Source: Streptomyces griseus subsp. griseus
Lineage (GTDB): Bacteria; Actinomycetota; Actinomycetes; Streptomycetales; Streptomycetaceae
Direction: 5' to 3'
Assembly (NCBI RefSeq): GCF_000720255.1
Contig: NZ_JOJE01000006.1
Span: 330,652 to 394,651, forward strand
DNA length: 64,000 bases
A program made the position numbers and the translations under genes. This document shows, one piece after another, positions 9,078 to 17,516 of the stretch. The notes under the pieces were generated by a model, which was not told where the DNA came from, did no database searches, and saw only the letters and a list, made by a program, of their open reading frames with translations. How positions within the stretch are numbered: the first letter of the stretch is position 1; each line of letters starts with the position of its first letter.

Positions 9078-9956
9078 TCAGAACGCCGCCCGGATGATCC
9101 CCACGGTGCGCTCCAGGTGCGGTTCGGAGCGGTCGGCGCGGTGGGCGACGGCCAGTTCCACGCGTGCGTCGGCCCCGACCAGCGGTCGGTAGGCGACGCC
9201 GTCGAGCGCCAGCGCGGTCACGGGTTCGGGCACGACCGCGACGCCGAGTCCGCCGGCCACGAGCGTGACCAGCGTCGAGGTCTCGCCGACCTCGTGGCGG
9301 ATGTGCGGCTCGACGCCGGCGTCGCGCAGGAGGCCCAGCACGACGTCGTACATCACCGACCGGCGATCCGAGTGCACGATCAGATCGGTGCCGGCGAGGT
9401 CTGCGGCGCGCAGCCGTTTCCGGCGGGCGAGGGGGTGGTCGACCGGTACGGCGACGACGAGCCGGTCGCGGCGCAGGGTGCGCACGGTGAGGGACGGGTC
9501 GGCCGCCACGGGGCGCAGCAGCGCGACGTCGATGGCGCCGGTGCGCAGTGCCTCGACCTGGTCGGGCGCGAGCATCTCGCCGCGGAAGGAGAAGTCGACG
9601 CCGGGGAGCTCCTCCGTGAGCCGCCGCGAGAGCGCGGGCAGGAGGCTGTACGTCGCCGAGCCCACGCACCCGATCGCGAGGTGGCCCACCGAGCCGGACG
9701 CGACGAGCCGTGCGTGGTGGGCGGCCTCGTCCACGTCGGCGAGGATCGCGCGTGCCCGCTCGAGGTAGGCCCGGCCCGCCTCGGTGAGGTCGACGCGGCG
9801 AGTGGTGCGGTGCAGCAGTTCGACGCCGAGCTCGGCCTCGAGCTGGCGGATCTGCTGGGAGAGCGGTGGCTGGGCCATGTGGAGCCGCTCGGCGGCTCGA
9901 CCGAAGTGGCGCTCCTCGGCCACCGCCACGAAGTACCGGAGATGGCGCAGATCCAT
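9078..9956 (-). CDS. LysR-family transcriptional regulator of the adjacent pca-like operon
   Basis: The 292-residue protein has a textbook N-terminal winged helix-turn-helix (MDLRHLRYFVAVAEERHFGR, then AAERLHMAQPPLSQQIRQLE) followed by the two-lobed effector domain. It is transcribed away from the thiolase/CoA-transferase operon with only 71 bases between start codons. That is the usual layout for a LysR activator that responds to a pathway intermediate; aromatic pathway regulators such as CatR and PcaQ are of this type. Its 3' end abuts the remnant of an MFS transporter, so this end of the locus has been rearranged. The target operon is inferred from position. Confidence 0.88.
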   Translation of the reverse strand: MDLRHLRYFVAVAEERHFGRAAERLHMAQPPLSQQIRQLEAELGVELLHRTTRRVDLTEAGRAYLERARAILADVDEAAHHARLVASGSVGHLAIGCVGSATYSLLPALSRRLTEELPGVDFSFRGEMLAPDQVEALRTGAIDVALLRPVAADPSLTVRTLRRDRLVVAVPVDHPLARRKRLRAADLAGTDLIVHSDRRSVMYDVVLGLLRDAGVEPHIRHEVGETSTLVTLVAGGLGVAVVPEPVTALALDGVAYRPLVGADARVELAVAHRADRSEPHLERTVGIIRAAF

Positions 9957-9969
9957 ATGTCGTCCATAT
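9955..9969. promoter_or_regulatory. Probable LysR operator
   Basis: The palindrome ATATG-TCGTC-CATAT lies over the start codon of the LysR gene. A second inverted pair, GATAT...ATATC, lies 20-40 bases further toward the thiolase gene. Short AT arms with about 11 bases between the conserved T and A are typical of LysR-type binding sites. A position over its own start would fit autorepression combined with activation of the divergent operon. Confidence 0.45.
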
Positions 9970-10027
9970 CAATCGGCTGGGATATGCGTACTTCAGAATA
10001 TCGCGGCCCGGGACTAGCGTCGCTGCC

Positions 10028-11233
10028 ATGAGTGCTTTCATCTACGCCGCGACGCGGACGCCGTTCGGCCGCTTCAACGGTGCGCTGGCCGGCGTCCGCC
10101 CCGACGACCTGGCCGCCGCCGCGATCAGATCGACGCTCGCCAGGGTGCCGGGCCTCGACCAGGAACTGATCGACGACGTGGTGTGGGGCAACGCCAACGG
10201 CGCCGGCGAGGAGAACCGCAACGTCGGCCGCATGGCGGCGCTGCTCGCCGGGCTTCCGGCGAGCGTGCCGGGCACCACGGTCAACCGGCTGTGCGGCTCG
10301 AGCCTCGACGCGGCGATGATGGCCGGCCGGGCGATCGAGTCCGGCGATGCCGAAGTGGTGTTGACCGGCGGCGTGGAGTCGATGACGCGTGCGCCGTGGG
10401 TGCTGCCCAAGTCAGCGAAACCGTTCCCGGCCGGCGATGTCACCGCGGTCTCGACCACGCTCGGCTGGCGGCTGGTCAACCCGCGGATGCCGAAGGAGTG
10501 GACGGTCAGCCTCGGCGAGGCCAACGAGCAGCTCCAGGAGCGCTTCGGGATCTCCCGCGAGCGGCAGGACCAATTCGCCGCACGCTCCCATCAACTCGCC
10601 CACGAGGCCTGGGAGTCAGGCTTCTACGACGACCTGGTGGCGCCGGTCGAAGGTGTCGGCCTGACCCGCGACGAGGGCATCCGGGCGGGGTCCACGCCGG
10701 AGGTGCTGGCCGGGCTCAAGCCGGTCTTCCGTACTCCGGAGCAGGGCGGCACCATCACCGCGGGCAACGCCAGCCCGCTCAACGACGGTGCCTCCGCGGT
10801 GCTGCTGGGCAGCGAGCAGGCCGCGGCCACCATCGGGGCCGACCCGATCGCCCGCATCGCCGGCCGTGGCGTGATGGCGCTGGAGCCGCAGGCCTTCGGC
10901 TACGCCCCGGTGGAGGCGGCCAACCGTGCGCTGGCCCGGGCCGGGATCGGCTGGGACCAGGTGGGCGCGGTCGAGCTCAACGAGGCCTTCGCCGTGCAGT
11001 CGCTCGCCTGCCTCGACGCATGGAAGGTCGAACCCGCCATCGTCAACCAGAAGGGCGGCGCCATCGCGATCGGCCACCCCTTGGGCGCCTCGGGCGGACG
11101 CATTCTCGCCACACTGGCCAAGGTGCTGCGCGAGACGAGGCAGCGCTACGGCGTCGCCGCGATCTGCATCGGGGTGGGCCAGGGTCTGGCCGTCGTACTG
11201 GAGAACTGCGACGTCACGGAGGCGGCCCGGTGA
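10028..11233 (+). CDS. pcaF: Acetyl-CoA acyltransferase, beta-ketoadipyl-CoA thiolase type
   Basis: The 401-residue thiolase starts at the ATG at 10028, which gives the family N-terminus (MSAFIYAATRTPFGRFNGAL). The nucleophilic Cys is in VNRLCGSSLDA, the His motif in ELNEAFAVQS and GHPLGASG, and the second Cys region is the ICIGVGQG end. Length and motifs are complete. It is the first gene of an overlapping three-gene operon with both subunits of a 3-oxoacid CoA-transferase. Together they convert beta-ketoadipate plus succinyl-CoA into acetyl-CoA and succinyl-CoA. The annotation as PcaF rather than a general acetoacetyl-CoA thiolase rests on this pairing. The upstream ring-cleavage genes are not in the window. 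Confidence 0.85.
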   Translation: MSAFIYAATRTPFGRFNGALAGVRPDDLAAAAIRSTLARVPGLDQELIDDVVWGNANGAGEENRNVGRMAALLAGLPASVPGTTVNRLCGSSLDAAMMAGRAIESGDAEVVLTGGVESMTRAPWVLPKSAKPFPAGDVTAVSTTLGWRLVNPRMPKEWTVSLGEANEQLQERFGISRERQDQFAARSHQLAHEAWESGFYDDLVAPVEGVGLTRDEGIRAGSTPEVLAGLKPVFRTPEQGGTITAGNASPLNDGASAVLLGSEQAAATIGADPIARIAGRGVMALEPQAFGYAPVEAANRALARAGIGWDQVGAVELNEAFAVQSLACLDAWKVEPAIVNQKGGAIAIGHPLGASGGRILATLAKVLRETRQRYGVAAICIGVGQGLAVVLENCDVTEAAR

Positions 11234-11925
11234 GCAGGGCGGAGATACTCGAGAGCGCCGACGCGGCGGTCGCCGGGATCGAGGACGGGTCCACCGTCCT
11301 CGTCGGCGGCTTCGGCCTGGCCGGGATGCCGTTCGACCTGATCGACGCGCTCATCCGGCAGGGTGCCAAGGACCTCACGATCGTGTCCAACAACGCCGGC
11401 AACGGCGACGTCGGGCTGGCCGCGCTGCTGGCCGCCGGCCGGGTGCGCAAAGTGCTGTGCTCCTTCCCGCGCCAGGCCGACTCCTGGGTCTTCGACGGCC
11501 TCTATCGCGCGGGGAAGATCGAGCTCGAGGTGGTGCCGCAGGGCAACCTCGCCGAACGGATGCGTGCGGCCGGTGCCGGCATCGGCGCCTTCTACTGTCC
11601 GACCGCGGTCGGCACACCGCTGGCCGAGGGCAAGGAGGAGCGCGAGATCGACGGCCGGAAGTACCTGCTGGAGTACCCCATCAAGGGCGACTACGCGCTG
11701 ATCGGCGCGCACGTCGCGGACGGGCTGGGAAACCTCGTCTACCGAAAGACGGCCCGCAACTTCGGGCCGGTCATGGCCACGGCCGCGACGACGACGATCG
11801 TGCAGGTCGACGAGATCGTCGAGCCCGGGACGCTCGACCCCGAGGCCGTCGTCACCCCGTCCATCTACGTCGACCGGGTCGTCCAGGTGGCGGCCCGCCA
11901 CTACACCGTGCAGGGGGCACGATGA
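11230..11925 (+). CDS. pcaI: 3-oxoacid CoA-transferase subunit A
   Basis: The 231-residue alpha subunit starts at a GTG that overlaps the thiolase stop (GTGA), implying translational coupling. It shows the CoA-transferase family I glycine-rich segment (VLVGGFGLAGMPFDLIDAL) and the conserved IVSNNAGNGDVGLAALL. The AFYCPTAVGTPLAEG and YRKTARNFGPVMATAA segments are also present. The catalytic Glu is in the partner subunit. It transfers CoA from succinyl-CoA to 3-oxoadipate. The close order thiolase-A-B is typical of actinobacterial pca clusters. Confidence 0.87.
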   Translation: MSRAEILESADAAVAGIEDGSTVLVGGFGLAGMPFDLIDALIRQGAKDLTIVSNNAGNGDVGLAALLAAGRVRKVLCSFPRQADSWVFDGLYRAGKIELEVVPQGNLAERMRAAGAGIGAFYCPTAVGTPLAEGKEEREIDGRKYLLEYPIKGDYALIGAHVADGLGNLVYRKTARNFGPVMATAATTTIVQVDEIVEPGTLDPEAVVTPSIYVDRVVQVAARHYTVQGAR

Positions 11926-12587
11926 CCACCACGTACTCCGGGGCGCCGACGGGCGCCGACCACCGGCTCTCGATGGACGAGCTGGCCGCCGTCGTGGCCG
12001 GGGACATCCCGGCCGGCGCCTTCGTCAACCTGGGTATCGGGCAGCCCACCAAGATCGCCAACCATCTGCCGGCGGGCTCCGGGGTGGTGCTGCACACCGA
12101 GAACGGCATGCTCAACATGGGCCCGAAGGCCGAGGGCGACGCGGTCGACCCCGATCTGACCAACGCCGGCAAGGTCCCGGTGACCGAGCTGCCGGGGGCG
12201 GCGTACTTTCATCACGCCGACTCCTTCGCGATGATGCGCGGCGGACACCTCGACGTCTGCGTCCTCGGGGCGTACCAGGTCGCCTTCGACGGCGACCTCG
12301 CCAACTGGCACACCGGCAAGCCCGACGACATTCCCGCGGTCGGCGGTGCCATGGATCTCGCGATCGGCGCGAAGGACGTCTACGTGATGATGACGCTCTT
12401 CACTCGTTCCGGAGAGCCCAAGCTGGTGCCGAAGTGCACCTATCCGCTCACCGGCGTCGGCTGTGTCAGCCGCGTCTACACCGACTGCGGCGTCTTCGAC
12501 GTCGGCCCCGACGGCGTACGGATCCGGGAGACGTACGGCGTCGGCGCCCACGAACTCGCGGAGCGACTCGGCATCACGCCGCCTTAG
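11922..12587 (+). CDS. pcaJ: 3-oxoacid CoA-transferase subunit B
   Basis: The 221-residue beta subunit starts at the ATG overlapping the stop of subunit A (ATGA). It carries the catalytic glutamate in HTENGMLNMGP, the equivalent of the SENG motif that forms the glutamyl-CoA thioester. The conserved NLGIGQPTKIANHL and KCTYPLTGVGCVSRVYTD blocks are also present. The length is normal. Its 3' end overlaps the convergent glycosidase gene by 14 bases, so the two transcription units collide here with no separate terminator visible. Confidence 0.87.
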   Translation: MTTTYSGAPTGADHRLSMDELAAVVAGDIPAGAFVNLGIGQPTKIANHLPAGSGVVLHTENGMLNMGPKAEGDAVDPDLTNAGKVPVTELPGAAYFHHADSFAMMRGGHLDVCVLGAYQVAFDGDLANWHTGKPDDIPAVGGAMDLAIGAKDVYVMMTLFTRSGEPKLVPKCTYPLTGVGCVSRVYTDCGVFDVGPDGVRIRETYGVGAHELAERLGITPP

Positions 12588-13869
12588 TGGTGATGCGGGC
12601 GTTGACCCGTCGCATCCAGTCCTGGTCGGTGTGCCACATGGGGTGGTGCGGGGCAGCGTTGGATGTCAGGACGACGCCCTGGAAGCCCGCGGCGAGGCAG
12701 CGGTCCACGACGAACTCGGCGATGTCCTTGCCGACGGCGTCCTCCTCGAAGCGCGTCAGCAGCGGGGTGTAGCCCACGACACCCTCACCGAGGACGGCGG
12801 GGATGCCACGGCGGCGGGCGAAGTCGGCGACGGAGTCGACCCACGAGGCCAGCGTCTCCCGCATGGCCTGCCGGTGCGGCGGATAGTTCTCGTAGAGCCA
12901 CAGGTCCCAGCGGTCGGGGTCGACCCAGTCGTGCGCGTAGAACAGTTCGCGCGGTATCCCCGTGGCGGCCAGCCGCCAGGGCTCGTCCGGCTGGTAGTCG
13001 GCGAAGTCGGGCGCGTCCGGGCGCAGCATGGCGGCCAGTTCAGGGGTGGGCCAAGTCGCGGTCTCGGGCGCCGCCTCGGTGCCGTGCCCGAGACCGACCG
13101 CCTCGTACAGGGCGCCCAGCACGCCGTAGACGTAGAAGTGGAAGTGCGCGATCTGCGCCTGCTCGGGCAGGTCGTCGAGTTCGCCGGGCCAGGGCTCGCC
13201 CAGCGAGTAGGTCACGGGGATGGAGGGGTGGCGCGCCTGCAACAGCTTCACCGCGCGTTCGAGGGGGCCGCGCAGTCGGGCGTAGTGGCCGGGGGTGCCG
13301 TCCGCCGGTACCAGGTCACAGTTGTCGACCTCGTTGTGCACTTCGACGTAGGCGACGACGTCGGACAGCCCGCGTTCGTCGAGGAAGTCCAGCAGGGTGG
13401 CGAGCGCTTCGGCCACCGCCTCGGCGCGGTCCGGGCCGGGCACCTCGGCCAGGGCGCGGTGCCAGGCGTCGGTGTCGGCGAAGCTGGGGGACTGCTGGTA
13501 CTCCCAGGAGGACACGATGACCTTGCAGTCGTGGCGGGCGGCCGCCTCGAACAGTTCGACGAGGCGCCGCCTGCCGTCCAGCGGATAGCCGCCGCGCACG
13601 TCGTACCAGCGGGTGCGCTGTCCGAACTCCTCGCCCAGGCCGCGGACCTGGACGGAGTCCGGCTCCTGGACGCGTCCGGAGAACAGCAGGAAGGGCAGGG
13701 CGCAGACGCGCACGGTGTTGAAGCCGCGCTCCACCGTCTCGGCGAAGGCGCCGTCGAGGTCGGCGAAGGGCTCCCCGGGGCCTGCCTGGGTGTACCAGCT
13801 GAAGTCCCACAGAGTGATGGCGAGTCGGTCCGTGGTCGCGTATGTCGTCGCGTGCTGCGGTGTCGTCAT
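12574..13869 (-). CDS. Cellulase-like glycoside hydrolase (TIM barrel), intracellular
   Basis: The 431-residue protein has no signal peptide. It reads as a GH5/cellulase-like barrel: LAITLWDFSWYTQAGPGEPF at the start, the acid/base Glu candidate in VEVHNEVDN, and a nucleophile candidate in VLGEGVVGYTP near the end. It lies next to a GH2 galactosidase-type gene and a galactonate operon, and shares a divergent promoter region containing an AT-rich operator. It probably trims an imported galactose-containing oligosaccharide. The exact substrate is unknown. I am confident of the barrel and hydrolase class, less so of the family number. Confidence 0.75.
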   Translation of the reverse strand: MTTPQHATTYATTDRLAITLWDFSWYTQAGPGEPFADLDGAFAETVERGFNTVRVCALPFLLFSGRVQEPDSVQVRGLGEEFGQRTRWYDVRGGYPLDGRRRLVELFEAAARHDCKVIVSSWEYQQSPSFADTDAWHRALAEVPGPDRAEAVAEALATLLDFLDERGLSDVVAYVEVHNEVDNCDLVPADGTPGHYARLRGPLERAVKLLQARHPSIPVTYSLGEPWPGELDDLPEQAQIAHFHFYVYGVLGALYEAVGLGHGTEAAPETATWPTPELAAMLRPDAPDFADYQPDEPWRLAATGIPRELFYAHDWVDPDRWDLWLYENYPPHRQAMRETLASWVDSVADFARRRGIPAVLGEGVVGYTPLLTRFEEDAVGKDIAEFVVDRCLAAGFQGVVLTSNAAPHHPMWHTDQDWMRRVNARITTKAA

Positions 13870-13883
13870 GAGGCCACGCTAGC

Positions 13884-13912
13884 TCAATTCATTATTTATG
13901 AATAATCCTTGA
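13884..13912. promoter_or_regulatory. AT-rich palindromic operator, copy 1 (galactoside unit)
   Basis: The core TTCAT-TATTT-ATGAA is an inverted repeat, flanked by TCAATT on the left and CTTGA on the right. A related block, read on the other strand, occurs at 17433-17457 and shares the TCAATT, ATGAATA and CTTGA segments. Copy 1 sits 15 bases upstream of the cellulase-like gene start and 34 bases upstream of the GH2 start, overlapping the -35 box of the latter. Repression by one regulator of both strands is the simplest reading. The FCD regulator at 18328 is a candidate. Confidence 0.6.
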
Positions 13913-13937
13913 CAGGGGTGGCGGGACTGCCCAGGCT
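13909..13937 (+). promoter_or_regulatory. Sigma-70-type promoter of the GH2 gene
   Basis: A consensus -35 hexamer TTGACA (13909-13914) is followed after 17 bases by CAGGCT (13932-13937), an acceptable Streptomyces -10. The predicted start of transcription is then within a few bases of the ATG at 13946, so the mRNA may be leaderless or nearly so. The -35 box overlaps the right end of the palindromic operator. Confidence 0.5.
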
Positions 13938-13945
13938 CATGTGCC

Positions 13946-16000
13946 ATGAGCGAACCCACCCACCCCACGCGGCGCACCGTCGTCGCGGCGCTCGGCGCGG
14001 CGGCAGGCTTCGTCGCCCTGCCGGCCTGGCCCGCAACGGCACGAGCGGCGGACGGCACGGCCGTCGGCACCGCCGCGACCGGCCCGGTGCTCGACCCCCA
14101 CCCGGCCACCGAGCCCTCCGGCACCCATGTACGCGATGTCGGCGGCACCAGCGTCGTCTTTCAGTACGGCACCGTGCTCCCGGCCTTCGACGGCTGGCGC
14201 ACCCACGAGTCCACCCGCGACTACCTGTCCCTCGACAAGCGGTGGCGCTTCCGCTTCGACCCCGCCGACCAGGGGCTCGCCGAGGGCTGGCAGTCCCCGC
14301 ACCACGACGACCGGGCGTGGGGCCTCATCGACGTCCCGGCGGCCTGGGACCTGCTGAACACCCCCGGCTTCGCCTCGGAGACCGCCCCGTTCGGCAAGGG
14401 CACGGCGTTCGCCGACGGGTACGCCTGGTACCGCACCACGGTCGACGTCCCCGCCTCCTGGCGTGCCCGGCACGTACGTATCGCCTTCCTGGCCGCCGGG
14501 TACAGTGCCGAGGTCTGGGTCGACGGCACGCACCTCGGCAGGCACGAAGGCGCCAACTCGCCCTTCGCCCTTCCGGTGGCGGGGGCGCTGCGGCCCGGGA
14601 AGCGCCAGACGATCGCCGTGCGGGTCTTCCGCCGGGCGAGCTACACCGACTACACGTCCTCGACCCCGCAGCCCGTCACCGACGACCACGAGCTGCCGTA
14701 CAAGCCCGTCGACTACTGGCCCTACGCGGGGCTGACCCGGTCGGCCTGGATCGAGGCGGTCCCGCGGGTCACCGTCACCAAACTCCTAGTGACCGCAGTG
14801 GACGGGCGGCTCGACGCACGCGCGGTCGTCGAGAACCACGGCGACGCCGACTTCGACGGCCGGCTCACCCTGGACCCCGGCCGGGGGAGCGGCGGCCGGC
14901 CCACGGAGGTCGCGGCCAGGATCGCGGCCCGCTCCGCCGGTGTCGTACGGGTCGTGATCCGCATAGCCGATGCCCCGCGATGGAGCCCGGCCTCGCCGCA
15001 CACGCTCACCGCCCGCGCCACGCTGACCGCCGGCAGGTCGGCGGGCCCGCGGGTGGACACCCTGTCCACTGTGTACGGCGTGCGCGAACTGACCGTCACG
15101 AACGCGCAGTTGCGGCTGAACGGCGAGCCGCTCTTCCTCAAGGGGCTCAACTGGCACGAGGAGACGGCCGCACACGGCAGAGCGATGACGCCGGCCGAGT
15201 ACGACCGGGAACTGGGCCATGTCACCGCCCTGGGCGCCAACTTCGTCCGCAACTGCGTCTACAACCGCCACCCCTACGTCTACGACTGGGCGGACACGCA
15301 CGGAGTGCTGGTGATGGACGACATCGACACGATGTGGCTCAACACCTCCCAGGAGAAGCTCCAGACCGAGCGCTACGGCCTCGCCCGCGCCCTGGCCCTC
15401 ACCATGGCGTGGAACCAGCACAACCACCCCTCGGTCATCCTGTGGGGCCTGCAGAACGAGTCGGAGATCGACGCGGACGGCGCTCCGGTCTACCGGGCCT
15501 GGCTCGCCGATCTCAAGGCGGCCGTGAAGTCGGTCGACCTCACCGCCCGCCCTGTGACCTGGGCGTCCAACACCAGCAACGACCCCGCCTTCGACCTCGC
15601 CGACGTGATCGGGTTCAACGAGTACTTCGGCTACTTCCACGGCAAGGACGCCGATCTCGGGCCCACGCTGGACGCGGTGCACGCGAAGTATCCCGACAAG
15701 CCGATCCTGATCACCGAGAACGGCACCTGGGCCGTGGCCGGCACCCACGGCTCCGACACCACGCAGGGCACGGAGGAGTGGCAGGCGGCGAGCTTCATCG
15801 CCCACTGGGCGCAGGTGACCGCGCGCAGCGCGTTCGTCGCCGGGTTCACCTACTGGGTGCTCAAGGACTACAAGGAGCGGGCCGGGTACAACCAGTCCTA
15901 CAACGGCATTTCCGTCATGGGTCTGCTCACCTTCGCCGAGGAGCGCCCCAAGCTCGTCTACGACGCGTTCCGCAAGGCGGTGAACCCCAGGAGCAGGTGA
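13946..16000 (+). CDS. Secreted glycoside hydrolase family 2 (beta-galactosidase/glucuronidase type)
   Basis: The 684-residue enzyme begins with a Tat-type signal (RRTVVAALGAAAGFVAL, cleaved after ATARA). The jelly-roll sugar-binding domain spans about residues 60-250 (FAEGYAWYRTTVDVP-like strands). The immunoglobulin-like domain is about 250-370 and the TIM barrel 370-680. The barrel has LFLKGLNWHEE, NFVRNCVYNRHP and the acid/base Glu in LWGLQNESEID. The probable nucleophile Glu is in ILITENGTW. The beta-glycoside is likely a galactoside, because the next genes convert galactose through galactonate; that specificity is inferred. The perfect hairpin 15 bases after the stop ends this unit. Confidence 0.88.
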   Translation: MSEPTHPTRRTVVAALGAAAGFVALPAWPATARAADGTAVGTAATGPVLDPHPATEPSGTHVRDVGGTSVVFQYGTVLPAFDGWRTHESTRDYLSLDKRWRFRFDPADQGLAEGWQSPHHDDRAWGLIDVPAAWDLLNTPGFASETAPFGKGTAFADGYAWYRTTVDVPASWRARHVRIAFLAAGYSAEVWVDGTHLGRHEGANSPFALPVAGALRPGKRQTIAVRVFRRASYTDYTSSTPQPVTDDHELPYKPVDYWPYAGLTRSAWIEAVPRVTVTKLLVTAVDGRLDARAVVENHGDADFDGRLTLDPGRGSGGRPTEVAARIAARSAGVVRVVIRIADAPRWSPASPHTLTARATLTAGRSAGPRVDTLSTVYGVRELTVTNAQLRLNGEPLFLKGLNWHEETAAHGRAMTPAEYDRELGHVTALGANFVRNCVYNRHPYVYDWADTHGVLVMDDIDTMWLNTSQEKLQTERYGLARALALTMAWNQHNHPSVILWGLQNESEIDADGAPVYRAWLADLKAAVKSVDLTARPVTWASNTSNDPAFDLADVIGFNEYFGYFHGKDADLGPTLDAVHAKYPDKPILITENGTWAVAGTHGSDTTQGTEEWQAASFIAHWAQVTARSAFVAGFTYWVLKDYKERAGYNQSYNGISVMGLLTFAEERPKLVYDAFRKAVNPRSR

Positions 16001-16014
16001 CCTGCCAGGGTGCG

Positions 16015-16053
16015 GCAGGAGGGGGAGGGGCGGACCGCCCCTCCCCCTCCTGC
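16015..16053. terminator. Bidirectional intrinsic terminator
   Basis: Two perfect 19-base arms (16015-16033 and 16035-16053) are inverted around a single central A, giving a very GC-rich hairpin. It lies between the convergent GH2 gene and the GH42 remnant and could stop transcription from both sides. Confidence 0.8.
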
Positions 16054-16063
16054 CATCGGGCTC

Positions 16064-17169
16064 TCAGCCCTTGGCACTCAGTACGGCTACTCCGGCTCCC
16101 GGCAACGTGACGCGGTCGGTGGGAGCCCCGCCCTGGGCCAGGGCGTCGGTCATCGGCTCGGGAAGCCTGACCTCCACCTCTTCCTGACCGTGGTTCAGCA
16201 GAAAGACGAACCGTCCGCCGTCACCCTCGCGCACGGTCGCCTGGACGTGTTCGGGAAGCCCGGGAAGAACGGGGCCGACGTTCGCCGTACGGCAGACGTC
16301 GTCGACCAGGGCCCGCATGGCCTCCGGCGCGAGACGCGTCGCGACGTACCACGCGTGTCCCTCGCCGAAGGAGTGCCGGGTGACGGCCGGCTGCCCGGCC
16401 AGCGGCCCGGCGCCGAACTCGGCCACCGCTCGGGCGCCTTCGGACACGACGACCTCCGACCACAGGTCGGCGCGGCTGACCGACCCGTCGGGGTGGCGGA
16501 TGTCGACGGTCTCCGTCTCCGTCGGCGGCCAGAACTCCTCGACGCGCAGGCCCAGTACCTCGCGCAGCGGTGCGGGATATCCGCCCAGGTGCACCCGGTC
16601 GCAGTCGTCGACGATGCCGGAGAAGAACGACACCAGCAGATGGCCACCACCGCGTACGAACTCGGTGAGGTGCTCGGCGTTCTGTTCCTTCAGCAGGTAC
16701 AGGTTGGGAGCGACGACGAGGCGGTAGCCGGACAGATCCCGGTCCGGGGGGACGACGTCGCAGGTGATCCCCGCTTCGAACAGCGGCCGATAGTGGGCGA
16801 GCGCGATGTCCATCTGGTTCAGCGCGGTGGGCGGGTGCGAGTCCAGCTCCAGGGCCCACCAGCTGTTCCAGTCCAGCACCAGGGCGACCTCGGCGGTGGA
16901 GCGGGTGCCGGCGATCTGCGGCACGGAGGCCAACTCGCTTCCCAACTCGCTCACTTCACGGAACGTGCGGGTGTCGGTGCCGCCGTGTGGGACCATCGCC
17001 GAGTGGTACTTCTCGGCGCCGCCCCGGGACTGGCGCCACTGGAAGTACAGCACCGCGTCCGCGCCCTGGGCGACCGCCTGCCAGCTCCACAGCCGCATCC
17101 GCCCCGGCGGCTTGGGCCCGTTACGGTCACGCCAGTTCACCGCGCTGGGCGCCTGCTCCAGCAGCATCC
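16064..17169 (-). pseudogene. GH42 beta-galactosidase, C-terminal part only
   Basis: About 370 residues match the C-terminal half of a GH42 beta-galactosidase. The sequence begins at LLEQAPSAVNW, which normally lies just after the catalytic nucleophile region, and continues through MRLWSWQAVAQGADAVLYFQ and WRQSRGG. The trimerisation domain (VALVLDWNSWWALELDS) and the C-terminal beta domain follow. The N-terminal catalytic half, some 300 residues, is missing. The upstream junction joins it out of frame to a sugar-binding protein start. A frame opens at 17179, but no complete enzyme can be made. It probably belonged to an import-and-hydrolysis operon. Confidence 0.8.
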
Positions 17170-17354
17170 TTGTCGACACCGGGAACCCACGACCAGAAGC
17201 GCAGGTCGACCTTCTGGCCGGGCTTGACAGGCTTCTGGAATCCCTTGTCCTCCGAACCGGTCGACCCCCCGCAGGCGGAGATCATCAGGGACGCGGCGGC
17301 AAGGGTCACTGCGAGTGCGCCCCGGCTTCTGCGGAGGTGTGTGGTGCGGCTCAT
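17170..17354 (-). pseudogene. Sugar ABC transporter binding lipoprotein, N-terminus only
   Basis: An ATG at 17354 opens a lipoprotein signal (RRSRGALAVTLAAASLMISA then C, lipobox ISAC). The first strand of a family-1 solute-binding protein (KVDLRFWSWVPGVDK) follows. The match ends abruptly there. The sequence then continues as the GH42 remnant in another frame, and the original frame stops at 17127. The rest of the binding protein and presumably two permease genes are absent. Divergent transcription from the SDR gene with a palindrome between them suggests the original promoter is still present. Confidence 0.75.
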
Positions 17355-17432
17355 GGGAGGAGGTCCTTCCTCGCTTCGTGCTGAAGGTGCCTGTTGCTTG
17401 CCGGTCAGTTTCGGAGCGGCATCGCCACCCCG

Positions 17433-17457
17433 TCAAGATATATTCATAATTAATTGA
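17433..17457. promoter_or_regulatory. AT-rich palindromic operator, copy 2 (galactoside unit)
   Basis: The block runs from TCAAGATATATTCATAAT to the flanking ATTGA. On the opposite strand it matches copy 1 at 13884-13912 apart from about four missing central bases. It sits 60 bases upstream of the SDR start and 79 bases upstream of the binding-protein remnant. It therefore commands the divergent promoters of the galactonate operon and the lost transporter operon. Confidence 0.6.
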
Positions 17458-17516
17458 AACAGCTATGGTGGGTGCAGGCGTCAGAGGCGCAGGCACCAGA
17501 TGGGGAGACATACGCG

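Noticed and set aside
9866..10027. Longer N-terminus for the thiolase from 9866
   Set aside because: The extra residues overlap the LysR gene and lack family similarity; the ATG at 10028 gives the standard thiolase start.
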